Below, one piece after another: positions 1-7,549 of a stretch of DNA of 64,000 nt; positions within the stretch are counted from its first letter, which is position 1, and each line of letters starts with the position of its first letter. The notes under the pieces were generated by a model. The model searched no databases, was not told the origin of the DNA, and saw only the letters and a list, made by a program, of their open reading frames with translations. The translations under genes and the position numbers were made by a program. This DNA is from Algoriphagus terrigena DSM 22685 (GTDB lineage: Bacteria; Bacteroidota; Bacteroidia; Cytophagales; Cyclobacteriaceae). The stretch covers positions 213,392 through 277,391 of the forward strand of contig NZ_AUBW01000006.1 of the NCBI RefSeq assembly GCF_000429445.1, read 5' to 3'.

Positions 1-381
1 CATAAGTCCCTCGATCTCGAAGTCGCCAATCAGATGAAACACATGAAAAATCTGATGCTGAGCAAATCGTATTTTGAAAGGATTCCGGATCAAAGCCTGA
101 TTGCAGAAAGTCAGGCAAACGACATCAGTTTTGTGGCTGCGACACGTGACAATGCCGGAACCTATGCCCTCTTCTATTTTCCAGACGGAAAGGAAACCGC
201 GATCAATCTGAACAGTCTCAATGGCTCAACATTTAAATTGACCTGGATGGACCCTCGAACTGGAGTGGAATTTCCCGGAAATCAGGGAGCTTCACTGCCA
301 AAAGGAAGCAACTTGTCGATCACCCCACCAAGTTCCGGAAGGGGAAATGATTGGATATTGATAATAGATAGTTTGGATTAA
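1..381 (+). CDS. C-terminal end of a secreted glycoside hydrolase (DUF4038 / collagen-binding-like C-terminal domain), partial
   Basis: The reading frame is open from the first base of the window, so this is the 3' part (126 residues) of a gene that begins upstream. The visible part reads as a linker followed by a small beta-sandwich: FVAATRDNAGTYALFYFPDG, then LTWMDPRTGVEF and a closing NDWILIID. This pattern matches the C-terminal domain labelled putative collagen-binding domain of a collagenase, which usually follows a DUF4038 TIM-barrel glycosidase (GH140-like). The catalytic barrel lies outside the window, so the substrate cannot be judged. Its 3' end overlaps the stop codon of the convergent small lipoprotein gene by four bases. 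The family assignment is moderately sure; activity is inference. Confidence 0.7.
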   Translation, partial: HKSLDLEVANQMKHMKNLMLSKSYFERIPDQSLIAESQANDISFVAATRDNAGTYALFYFPDGKETAINLNSLNGSTFKLTWMDPRTGVEFPGNQGASLPKGSNLSITPPSSGRGNDWILIIDSLD

Positions 382-611
382 TTGCAGCTGTAGCTCTCGT
401 ACTCCTCGGAGGTTAGCGACCACAGCTTCCCGTCTTCATCCCGATAAGTCAGTGTGCCGGTGCTTTCCAGGATTTCGATGGTATCAGAAGTTGAAATAGT
501 CCTTCCATCTACCAATTGGATCGTGCAGGGACCCTCCAGCTCTTGGATATCAGACAGCAGATCGCAACCGGAAAAAGCTATAAGTGCCAAAAGGATCAAT
601 AAGTAACGCAT
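378..611 (-). CDS. Small secreted lipoprotein, 77 aa, function unknown
   Basis: I chose the ATG at 609-611 because the protein then begins MRYLLILLALIAFSGC, a short charged N-terminus, a hydrophobic core and a lipobox with Cys16. Longer versions of the frame add 25 residues ahead of the signal and look spurious. The mature part is about 60 residues, acidic, with two further cysteines (in GPCTI and at the C-terminal YSCN), and it looks like a small beta-rich domain (VDGRTISTSDTIEI, TGTLTYRDEDGKLW). I recognise no family. It ends four bases inside the 3' end of the glycosidase gene on the other strand, so the two transcripts converge. Confidence 0.6.
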   Translation of the reverse strand: MRYLLILLALIAFSGCDLLSDIQELEGPCTIQLVDGRTISTSDTIEILESTGTLTYRDEDGKLWSLTSEEYESYSCN

Positions 612-700
612 CGGGTGATTGGTCTGCTCTAAAATTAGCCTAAAAATAGCTATCGGAAACAGTCGCGGGCAAACAGATTTCAGCATCTGACCATATTCTC

Positions 701-1369
701 TTAGAGCGAGGTCAATAGCAGGTTCTTAAACTCCACCTCGGCACCTTCGGCTTGCAGGGCTATCTGGCCTTTTTGGGCGGTTGCGCCGAAGCCGTCGTTG
801 ACCAAGTCTCCGTTGATCCACACGGTGACCTTGTCACCCTCACAGCGGATTTTCATGTGATTCCACTCGCCGAGTGGCTTTTCTGAATCATTCGTGAGGT
901 TTTTCACCCTCCTCTCCTTTCCCTCCGAAACGCCCCAATCTTCCTTTGGCCCGCGTCTGCTCTCCATGTCCTCTACTTGGATGTTCTGCTGGATGCACCA
1001 GAAATCGCCCGCATTGCTGTGCATCATCTGCACTTCGATGGACTTTGGAAACATTTCATACAGGGCTCTGGGCGTAGACGCATGAACCAACACTCCGCAG
1101 TTGCCTGGTTCGCCGGCGAATCGGTAGTCAAATTCCAAGACGTAGTTTTCATAGCTTTTCTCCGACATCAGGTGTCCTTGGGGTGTCCCCAAACTCACCA
1201 AAAGCCCGTCCCGAACGATAAAGGGCTTTCGAAGGCTGCTGTCCTGCTGCAGATCCGGCACATCCATGTACCAGCCGGCGAGACTTTTTCCGTCAAATAG
1301 CGAAACCTGACAAAAGATCTTGGAATGAATACACAAGAGGAGAATGATGACCAGCGAGATATTTTTCAT
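701..1369 (-). CDS. Secreted DUF1080 (3-keto-disaccharide hydrolase-like) protein
   Basis: The 222-residue product has a signal peptide (about residues 1-20, ending KIFCQ) followed by one DUF1080 concanavalin-like jelly-roll domain. Family hallmarks are LFDGKSLAGWYM near the N-terminus, YVLEFDYRFAGEPGNCGVLVH in the middle, IEVQMMHSNAGDFW, and the C-terminal GEWNHMKIRCEGDKVTVWING and GQIALQAEGAEVEFKNL. Members of this family occur in sugar-degradation loci of Bacteroidetes and Planctomycetes, and some act on 3-keto-glycosides. The neighbouring glycosidase fragment fits a polysaccharide-use role. The family call is firm; the exact reaction is inferred. Confidence 0.85.
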   Translation of the reverse strand: MKNISLVIILLLCIHSKIFCQVSLFDGKSLAGWYMDVPDLQQDSSLRKPFIVRDGLLVSLGTPQGHLMSEKSYENYVLEFDYRFAGEPGNCGVLVHASTPRALYEMFPKSIEVQMMHSNAGDFWCIQQNIQVEDMESRRGPKEDWGVSEGKERRVKNLTNDSEKPLGEWNHMKIRCEGDKVTVWINGDLVNDGFGATAQKGQIALQAEGAEVEFKNLLLTSL

Positions 1370-1769
1370 CGGAGATTGTTTGCCATCAATCTAGCAGAAA
1401 AGCCGATCCGATCCAAAACGAAACTATCAATCCAATCCTCACCGGCAAACGGCTTGATCGAGAAAAAGGAAAGATTAAAAAATGCTTTGAAAAATCTAAC
1501 TAGAAAGGATTCGAATCCTTTTCCTAGCAGCTGAGTATCAAAAAATAGTTGTTAAAAAATCACCCTTAGTTCTCGTCTCCTTTCGTAGTTTCAAAAGGAA
1601 CAAAAGAAAGTTAGCACTTGTGATTATGACTTCAGAGAGAAAGCTCCGCCAGCCTAGTGCGCGGTTTAGTAGTGTCCAATAGACGCTTGGCCTTAGTGGA
1701 ATGGAGTTCTCACCTTTCGCAAAAACGAAAAGCGTATTGTCAGTTTTTAGTAAAAAATGCAAAAACCGT
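1370..1769. other. 400-base intergenic stretch without a supported gene
   Basis: Reading frames here lack signal peptides, motifs or credible composition on either strand. A minus-strand frame (1538-1825) overlaps the end of the CotH-like gene and looks spurious. The stretch holds one perfect 18-base palindrome (1504-1521) and a weaker inverted repeat (TCCTTT at 1578-1583 with AAAGGA at 1594-1599). It must also hold the promoter of the minus-strand DUF1080 gene; a TTTG-N20-TAGATTGA arrangement upstream of it is only an approximate match to the Bacteroidetes consensus. Confidence 0.5.
1504..1521. repeat. Perfect 18-bp palindrome
   Basis: AAAGGATTCGAATCCTTT reads identically on both strands. 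It is flanked by CTAG on each side, with two extra bases on the right, which would extend a hairpin. The core TTCGAATC resembles a tRNA T-loop, but no acceptor or anticodon arms are found around it. There is no U-tract directly after it on the plus strand. It may be a protein-binding site, a weak terminator or a degenerate tRNA-end remnant; the sequence does not decide. Confidence 0.5.
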
Positions 1770-2810
1770 TTAAAAACTCTGAGCGGCAGAGTTAGCCCGA
1801 CACGCGCCGAGCACTTGGGCTTCAAATGCCTTATCTGACTTCAGCAAGTCAAAAAAACCCTTGATGTATTGACGGCAAGCCTTGGCGTTTGATTCGTCAA
1901 AGTACACCTCATTAGTTTCGATTGTCTTGAATATCTGACTTTCCTTGGCTAAAATCTCGGCCCGTACCGCCTGCATCAGCTGCGGATCTCTGCAAAAACC
2001 CCGATAGAGTCGATCCGTAACCCTCTCGATGCCGATGTTATTGTTCACCTGTGCGTAGGGCGGGTTGACCAATCCGGTCATATCAAAATCATAGGCTAGC
2101 GGCACGATGGTCTTTTCATCGAGCATCAAAACCTTTTCATTGTGCTGAAAGAGCCCCGACCAGTCGGTATTCCCTATCATCATCTGAAAAAAATCGTGCC
2201 TCACGGTCGCTGTATCTTCCATCAGCGTTGGAATGATTTTTTTGTCATCCAGAATTTTACCCCCAAAGCGATCAGCGACTTCGTCGTCATCTTCGATGAA
2301 AAATCCCAAAACTTCTACTGACTCGCCCTTTTTGTCGTCCGTATCGGTGAGCGTCACCCTGAGCAACCGGGTGTGGAAGGTATATTCAGCAACGTCCTCA
2401 TACAGCTGATACGCGAGATATTCCTTGCCCAGAAAATTGTCAGCTGTCTTGGCCTTAGAGCAAGGCAATACTAATTTCAAACTTCTGTTTCCTTTGAAAA
2501 CGGTATTATCGGCCTCCTTTTTCTTAATCTTGAGGCGCATCGGAGGATAAAAGCAATTCTCCAAGCGGAAGTTGCCCCTTGTGCGGATTTCAATATCCAG
2601 CGTGTCTTTTCGGCCGTCAGCAGCTACCATGAAAAGCTGGGAATCCATGAATGTGGAATCGTCCGTCTCTGATTTGAGTTGCTTAATCGAAAACTTCAGC
2701 TCTATCGCCATCGGCTCATCTGACTCAAACAGCCCCTGGGAAATGGCAGGCATGGAGTTCGCTAAGCATAGCAGCAAGAAAAGTGCAGAAGAGAGCAGGC
2801 GGTTTTTCAT
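1770..2810 (-). CDS. Secreted CotH-kinase-like protein, 346 aa
   Basis: A signal peptide (about residues 1-25, ending PAISQ) precedes a globular protein. The N-terminal part contains IEIRTRGNFRLENC and FYPPMRLKIKKK, a pattern seen in Bacteroidetes proteins related to the spore-coat kinase CotH. Further on, HDFFQMMIGNTDWS and VPLAYDFDMTGLVN resemble the CotH region where an aspartate-rich motif follows a tryptophan helix. Whether it binds ATP or phosphorylates anything cannot be told. It stands alone on the minus strand upstream of the 400-base gap. The similarity to CotH is my reading of motif order and is moderate; secretion is well supported. Confidence 0.55.
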   Translation of the reverse strand: MKNRLLSSALFLLLCLANSMPAISQGLFESDEPMAIELKFSIKQLKSETDDSTFMDSQLFMVAADGRKDTLDIEIRTRGNFRLENCFYPPMRLKIKKKEADNTVFKGNRSLKLVLPCSKAKTADNFLGKEYLAYQLYEDVAEYTFHTRLLRVTLTDTDDKKGESVEVLGFFIEDDDEVADRFGGKILDDKKIIPTLMEDTATVRHDFFQMMIGNTDWSGLFQHNEKVLMLDEKTIVPLAYDFDMTGLVNPPYAQVNNNIGIERVTDRLYRGFCRDPQLMQAVRAEILAKESQIFKTIETNEVYFDESNAKACRQYIKGFFDLLKSDKAFEAQVLGACRANSAAQSF

Positions 2811-2929
2811 TTCGATCTTTAGTTAATCGGATAATTTCTTACTCAATTTAAAGAATCGCTTCTCAAACCCGCTATGTTTAAACGTTTTGTAGTAAAAATT
2901 GCCAAGAATCTTGTACTTGGGTTTTCCTG

Positions 2930-3328
2930 CTACTTCTTCGCCCTCGCTTCCCAAATCCTCATGAAGAGCATGTGCGCCATCCGTCTGGCGTGTTCCTTGG
3001 CGTAGTTGGCATTTTCACCTTCAAAGTAGCGGTCGATGGTCGCAAACCAAAGCTCCAGCCAGTTGCCAAAATGAACTTGGGTGACCGAATGATCCACTTT
3101 GGAATCAACGTCCTGGTGCACTTTGGTGGGGTTAAACATTCCCCGGCCTGGTCCCGTCTGGAGCAAGATCATCTCCCAAAAATCAGACAAATGAATCAGA
3201 TGATGCTCCCAATCCTCCACCACCTCATTGAAAATAGGGCCCAACAGCTCGTGGTCTCGCACTTGATCATAGAATCTCCTGACTAAAAAATCCACTTCCT
3301 TCCGACTGCGTATCTCTACTCTGTCCAT
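2930..3328 (-). CDS. Group III truncated (2/2) hemoglobin
   Basis: The 132-residue length and motifs are those of group III truncated hemoglobins: VDFLVRRFYDQVRDHELLGPIF at the N-terminus, WEHHLIHLSDFWEMILL in the E-helix region, then KVHQDVDSKV (probable proximal histidine) and QVHFGNWLELWFATIDRYFEG. Such proteins bind oxygen or nitric oxide in the cytoplasm; the physiological role of group III members is poorly known. The start codon lies two bases after the stop of the ENPP-like phosphodiesterase gene upstream, so the two are almost certainly co-transcribed, although no shared pathway is obvious. No signal peptide. The family call is firm. Confidence 0.9.
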   Translation of the reverse strand: MDRVEIRSRKEVDFLVRRFYDQVRDHELLGPIFNEVVEDWEHHLIHLSDFWEMILLQTGPGRGMFNPTKVHQDVDSKVDHSVTQVHFGNWLELWFATIDRYFEGENANYAKEHARRMAHMLFMRIWEARAKK

Positions 3329-3330
3329 GA

Positions 3331-4578
3331 TCAGTCCTTTAAGATCGGCTTCAAAACCTCCAACTTGCCATCTATTTCCTCCGAAATCGGAAGTCCCAGC
3401 AGTTTACAGATCATGGGATAGATGTGGATGTTTTGGAAAGCGTCGATCTGATTCTCCGATTTGATCTGGGGGCCATTGGCATAGAAGATCCCCCAAACGT
3501 CCTTATTTCTCGGGCTAAACCCATGCTCTCCGAAAACATCGGTCTTCAACAGCGCAGCACGATTTTGATAGCGCATCATGCCGCGATTGTCAGCAAGGTA
3601 ATACCCAAGCTCAGGTACAATCAGGAAATCCCCTATCCGCTGAGGAAATCGGCTGACGTCGGTGTAGTTCTCGTTTTCCTCTAAGTCATCGATCGTGATG
3701 TGCGCACTTCTGGACTGGATCAATTCAATAGCGGCTTTGTGATCACTTTTATCTTCCAAATGTACGTGGGCCAAGGCGCCGTTGTTGACGATCCTCGCCT
3801 GGACTCCCTCGGTCAATTCGTCCAGATTGATCAGCTTATCTTTTTGCACGTCAGCCATCCCATGATCGGAGACGATGATCACATTGATTGGGAGATCAAA
3901 GCTCTTGATTCCCTCGAACAGTGCCCCCAATTCATGGTCGAGTGTGGTGAGTCTTTCGCTCAGTTTCTCATCATTGCTCGGGCCATAAGCGTGACCCACG
4001 TCATCCATATCTGAAAAATAGAGCGCGATGAACCGCGGACGCTCCGCATCGGGCAACTGCAGCCATTCGAAGACTTTGGAGATCCGTGTCAAATTGGGCA
4101 CCCTGCCATCGTAGTCGAAATACTCACTCGGTCGGATTCCCTGAACTGGCGCTTCGGAGCCCACAAAAAAGTAACTGACGGCTTTTATCCCGTTGTTCTC
4201 TGCTAACACCCAAAGCGGCGTCCCTCCATACCAATAGCCATCCTGGACGATATCCCGATTGCCCATCGTGTACACCTGGTCTTTGAAGGGCTCATAAAAC
4301 GAGTTGTCCACCAAGCCGTGATGTTCGGGTAGCATTCCTGTCGCGATGGTGTAGTGATTGGGAAAGGTCTTGGTGGGAAAAGACGGAATCAAAGCCTCGG
4401 CAGAAGTCCCAGCTTTGACGAACTTTGAGAGATTTTCGGGCTGGAATCGCTCCACGTAGTCGTACCGAAATCCGTCCAGAGAGATCAGAATGACAATCGG
4501 CTCAACTTCCTTCTCCTGAGAGAATCCCGAGGAAGCACCAAAAAACAACAGGAAGGCTATGTTGAGAATCCGACGCAT
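3331..4578 (-). CDS. Secreted type I phosphodiesterase / nucleotide pyrophosphatase (ENPP-like)
   Basis: A signal peptide (residues 1-20, ending GFSQ) leads into an alkaline-phosphatase-superfamily domain. VILISLDGFRYDYVERF gives the first metal-binding aspartate. The nucleophile region is PSFPTKTFPNHYTIATGMLPEHHG, with the nucleophilic threonine in FPTKTFPNH. Later metal ligands are IALYFSDMDDVGHAYGP and VIIVSDHGMAD, and a final histidine is in FGEHGFSP. At 415 residues it has the usual length of bacterial NPP enzymes, which hydrolyse nucleotide or phospholipid phosphodiester bonds in the periplasm. It heads a two-gene unit with the hemoglobin. A TTG-N20-TATTTTTG promoter lies only eight bases before the ATG, which implies an almost leaderless message. 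Confidence 0.9.
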   Translation of the reverse strand: MRRILNIAFLLFFGASSGFSQEKEVEPIVILISLDGFRYDYVERFQPENLSKFVKAGTSAEALIPSFPTKTFPNHYTIATGMLPEHHGLVDNSFYEPFKDQVYTMGNRDIVQDGYWYGGTPLWVLAENNGIKAVSYFFVGSEAPVQGIRPSEYFDYDGRVPNLTRISKVFEWLQLPDAERPRFIALYFSDMDDVGHAYGPSNDEKLSERLTTLDHELGALFEGIKSFDLPINVIIVSDHGMADVQKDKLINLDELTEGVQARIVNNGALAHVHLEDKSDHKAAIELIQSRSAHITIDDLEENENYTDVSRFPQRIGDFLIVPELGYYLADNRGMMRYQNRAALLKTDVFGEHGFSPRNKDVWGIFYANGPQIKSENQIDAFQNIHIYPMICKLLGLPISEEIDGKLEVLKPILKD

Positions 4579-4586
4579 TTTTTTCT

Positions 4587-4617
4587 CAAAAATATCGGCT
4601 CAGCTCATCTCTATCAA
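4587..4617 (-). promoter_or_regulatory. Bacteroidetes-type promoter for the ENPP/hemoglobin unit
   Basis: On the minus strand the sequence reads TTG, 20 bases, then TATTTTTG, matching TTTG-N17-23-TAnnTTTG. The -7 box ends eight bases before the ATG at 4578, so the transcript would begin just before or at the start codon. Confidence 0.45.
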
Positions 4618-4692
4618 CCTTATTGATGACTTATTTGAAAAGTTTTCAACTACTGAGAGAAGTCACGGTTCGTTTATTGAACGTCATATCCC

Positions 4693-7074
4693 CTACTGAG
4701 GCACGCCGGCGGGAAATAGCAGCTGGTGGTAGCGGTTCATCTCCTCCGTATTACCCAGACTCTTGTGCACCAGATAGAGGTTGCCTACCGCAGCTCGGGA
4801 AGCCTGGATAGCGACGGCTTTCTCCAAAACAGGAATCGCCTGACGCTCCTTGCGCTGTATCAAAAGTGCCGAGGCGAGGTTCATGTAGGACTCGTAGGTC
4901 GTGGACCCGTAGTCAATCGCCTGCTGAAAATAGCGCTCCGCTTGCGGATAATTTTGATCCTTGTGGAAGGCAATAGTTCCCAGATTTGTAAAGACGACCG
5001 GATCTTTGGAGCCCATTTCGTCCACTGCTCTCAGAAAGAACGTCTTCGAGCTGAGCGTATCGCCGGTTTCAAGTAGTGATTTTGCCAGGGCGGAGTAGAA
5101 GGTCGGAAATTTCGTCTTGCCATCTACTTCCTCATATATCGGCTCGATCTTCTTGTATTCCGACAGGGAAGTTTGAAAATCTCCCTTGCCAAAAGCGATA
5201 TTTCCCAGCATGGTAGCGTTGATGAAGGCGATCTCCTCGGCACTGGCATTCTCGTCCGTGGCGAGGTACCTGGCAGCTTTTTCAGTTTGTCCAAGTTCGG
5301 AGTAGAGGAATCCCAACGCACGCCTGATCTCCGGTCCATCAAAGTATTCGAGGGATTTTTCGAGCGCCACGATTGCCTTGTCTTTTTCAGAATTCCGACT
5401 GTAGGACAAGCCGAGATTTCTGTACAACGGGCCGAAGTTGGGGTTCTGGGCCTGGAGCGCCTTTTGATAATAGTCGATCGCCTTCTCATACTCTCCTCCT
5501 TCATAGGCAAATCGACCCAGCTGAAAGAGCGGATAAAAAGCCTTGGGGTTTCTCTCGATATTTTCTTCCAACACAGTCACCGCCATCGCACTGTCACCCA
5601 GATTGATCAGCACTTCCGCATAGGTGGCCAAATATTGCGATACCGGCAGGTCTTTGCCCAAGATCCCAAACATGATCTCGTACTCTTTCTTCGCTTCCTG
5701 CAGCGTTGCCTTTGCCGAATCAGGGTGGTCTTTCAACGCCGCCAAGCCTACCCTTCGCAATTCCTCTGCGTAAAATGTGTGAGTTCGCCAGCTTTTGGGA
5801 GCGCTTTCCACGTCATTTCGGGTAATGCTCAGGTTGTCTTTCCAGACTTTGGCCCGGTCAAAAGTCTTCCAGGAAAAACCAAAAACAACAGGTACCAATA
5901 CCAGCAGGGGAATCAAATGAAGCCGATTGGGCATCCACTTTTTTCCCAAAAGAAAAAGGCCATATACTGCCAAAAAAGCAAATGCCAGGGAGGGAACGAA
6001 AAGAAACCGCTCGCCAAGGTTGGACCCAATGGTCAGAGATGGAAGCAAGTTGGCGAAGATCGAAAAGGCTGCGAAATAGAAGATCAGACCGAAGCTAATC
6101 AGGCTGCGGCCTTTGAATCCCCGGTAAGCCAACCAAATCAAGGCCCCGAAAAGAACAACACTTACCCAAACCCACGGACTCGAAAAGCTCTGCACCGAGA
6201 GCTGGCTAAAGGAGTAATCCCAAGAAAGCGGATGAGGGAAAAAGAGGAGCTTGACATACTCCAGATAGATGTAGAAATTGGTCGCCAATCGCTGAAACCC
6301 GTCCGCAACGTACAGGATACTGTTGATGTAGGAATCGTACGTCGTCGCAGCCGTGTCCAGCACCAGGCCCCTGATGAGCAGGTAAACGGCCGCTGCGCCT
6401 GCAAAAGGCAAGGCCGCCCGCATTGCCTGAAGAGCACTTTTTCTCTGAAAAAAATAGGCAATCAACCCCACCAAGGCAATCAGCGGAATACTCTCCTCCT
6501 TCGACAGAAGTGACAGAAAATAGATACCCAGAATGACAGCCCACTGCCACATCTTTGGCATCGGCTGCGTCCTCCACCAGATGAGAATGGCGCTGAATGC
6601 GAAAAGAGAAGACAGCAAGGTGTCCCGGCTTTTGGCTGAGGCGACGACCTCCACGTGCAAGGGATGGACGGCATAGAGCAGCAAGATCAAAGCTGGGACC
6701 CACCAGGGAAGCTTTTTGACCTGGATCAACTCAGCCAGCAAAAATCCAAGCACGACCAGCAGCGCAAAGTACAGCAGCAGATTGATGGAATGGCTGACAC
6801 CCGGATCAAATTTGCCCACGAGCTCGTTTTCAACCGCAAAGGTGAGCAACGTAAGCGGTCGGTAAATGCCGGTGTTGACTGGGCTGATTTCGATGAAATT
6901 CATCGAGCCGTACTTAAATAGTTCGGGCCATTCTTCGAGTCCTTTGAGGGTCACCCGATTCGAATTTGCATAGATGCCGTCATCGAGTGTGTAGTCAAAC
7001 CCGATGGTCTGGATGTAAAGCAGGGTTCCAAAAAATGCGATCAGTAAAATCCAGATCCAGGTTGTTTGATTCAT
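4693..7074 (-). CDS. TMTC-like membrane protein: GT-C-type multispan domain plus TPR repeats
   Basis: I use the ATG at 7072-7074 (793 residues), which starts MNQTTWIWILLIAFFGTLLY, a normal first membrane segment. The longer frame adds 64 arginine-rich residues without character. After the first helix comes DYTLDDGIYANSNRV with Asp31/Asp32, the acidic loop typical of GT-C glycosyltransferases. About ten further membrane segments follow, including HPLHVEVVASAKSRDTLLSSL. The C-terminal half (about 470-790) is a series of TPR units, for example PLFQLGRFAYEGGEYEKAIDYYQKAL. This order is that of TMTC/DUF1736 proteins, which in animals are protein O-mannosyltransferases. The bacterial substrate is unknown. 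Architecture is clear, catalysis is inferred. Confidence 0.75.
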   Translation of the reverse strand: MNQTTWIWILLIAFFGTLLYIQTIGFDYTLDDGIYANSNRVTLKGLEEWPELFKYGSMNFIEISPVNTGIYRPLTLLTFAVENELVGKFDPGVSHSINLLLYFALLVVLGFLLAELIQVKKLPWWVPALILLLYAVHPLHVEVVASAKSRDTLLSSLFAFSAILIWWRTQPMPKMWQWAVILGIYFLSLLSKEESIPLIALVGLIAYFFQRKSALQAMRAALPFAGAAAVYLLIRGLVLDTAATTYDSYINSILYVADGFQRLATNFYIYLEYVKLLFFPHPLSWDYSFSQLSVQSFSSPWVWVSVVLFGALIWLAYRGFKGRSLISFGLIFYFAAFSIFANLLPSLTIGSNLGERFLFVPSLAFAFLAVYGLFLLGKKWMPNRLHLIPLLVLVPVVFGFSWKTFDRAKVWKDNLSITRNDVESAPKSWRTHTFYAEELRRVGLAALKDHPDSAKATLQEAKKEYEIMFGILGKDLPVSQYLATYAEVLINLGDSAMAVTVLEENIERNPKAFYPLFQLGRFAYEGGEYEKAIDYYQKALQAQNPNFGPLYRNLGLSYSRNSEKDKAIVALEKSLEYFDGPEIRRALGFLYSELGQTEKAARYLATDENASAEEIAFINATMLGNIAFGKGDFQTSLSEYKKIEPIYEEVDGKTKFPTFYSALAKSLLETGDTLSSKTFFLRAVDEMGSKDPVVFTNLGTIAFHKDQNYPQAERYFQQAIDYGSTTYESYMNLASALLIQRKERQAIPVLEKAVAIQASRAAVGNLYLVHKSLGNTEEMNRYHQLLFPAGVPQ

Positions 7075-7095
7075 GGTGGCCAGTAAAAGTCTTGC

Positions 7096-7126
7096 TAAAG
7101 TTAAACCCAATCGCGAAATGTCCAAA
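7096..7126 (-). promoter_or_regulatory. Bacteroidetes-type promoter upstream of the TMTC-like gene
   Basis: The minus strand reads TTTG, exactly 19 bases, then TAACTTTA, one mismatch from TAnnTTTG. The box lies about 21 bases before the ATG at 7074, and this placement supports that start over the longer open frame, which begins upstream of the promoter. Confidence 0.45.
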
Positions 7127-7454
7127 CGTCCGACCGCCAATCTACCCGCAACAAAAACTCCATTTAATCGACTCACCAAACGCAATGGATGGCTTCGAAA
7201 CCGCTCAGGCTTTAGCCAGATTGTTGGTGTTCCCAGCTTGCGCACATTGAGCACGTTTTTCCCCAACTAAGGACATGCGTTGTCTTAAGATTGTACATCT
7301 CCTCGTGTGACCATCGCTATTTTCATTGAAAAAGAGGTCTCGTTGTTGGCCATTATCTATCTCTGAAACGAAAATCGCCTAGCCCGAAAAGACCTGCTTT
7401 TCGCTCAAAAAGCACTTATCTCTTGACTTCCCGGACCCCACAATCTACGTCTTC

Positions 7455-7500
7455 GCAACCGTCTAAGATGCTCTTTTCACGAGCCCAATCAAGACGGTGC
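7455..7500 (+). repeat. Nested inverted repeat upstream of the OmpA-like gene
   Basis: GCAACCGTCT at 7455-7464 pairs with AGACGGTGC at 7492-7500, nine pairs with one bulged A. The enclosed loop contains a second small stem, GCTC (7470-7473) with GAGC (7481-7484). It lies 50 to 95 bases before the start codon. It could be a structured leader or a protein-binding site; no T-run follows, so it is not a terminator. Confidence 0.4.
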
Positions 7501-7549
7501 TACTCTGGAATAGCCTTTGATTTCCTTACCCTGAAAAATTCTATAAATC

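Larger units (their letters stand above)
7075..7549. other. 475-base divergent intergenic region with several hairpins
   Basis: No gene is supported here. The left part holds the promoter of the minus-strand TMTC-like gene. The right part is the upstream region of the plus-strand OmpA-like gene. It contains a hairpin at 7385-7403 (CGAAAAG, five-base loop, CTTTTCG) and a nested inverted repeat at 7455-7500. A near-consensus -7 element, TAGCCTTTG (one extra spacer base), lies about 30 bases before the OmpA start, but no good -33 box was found. Confidence 0.5.

Noticed and set aside
1538..1825. 95-residue minus-strand frame
   Set aside because: It overlaps the end of the CotH-like gene in another frame and shows no signal, domain or convincing composition.
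5173..6513. 446-residue open frame on the plus strand
   Set aside because: It lies fully inside the TMTC-like gene on the other strand, is rich in Arg/Gln/Pro and has no domain signs; it is a shadow of GC-biased codons.
7075..7266. 64-residue N-terminal extension of the TMTC-like gene
   Set aside because: The extension is arginine-rich and lacks character; a promoter-like sequence at 7096-7126 and the natural membrane start at 7074 argue against it.
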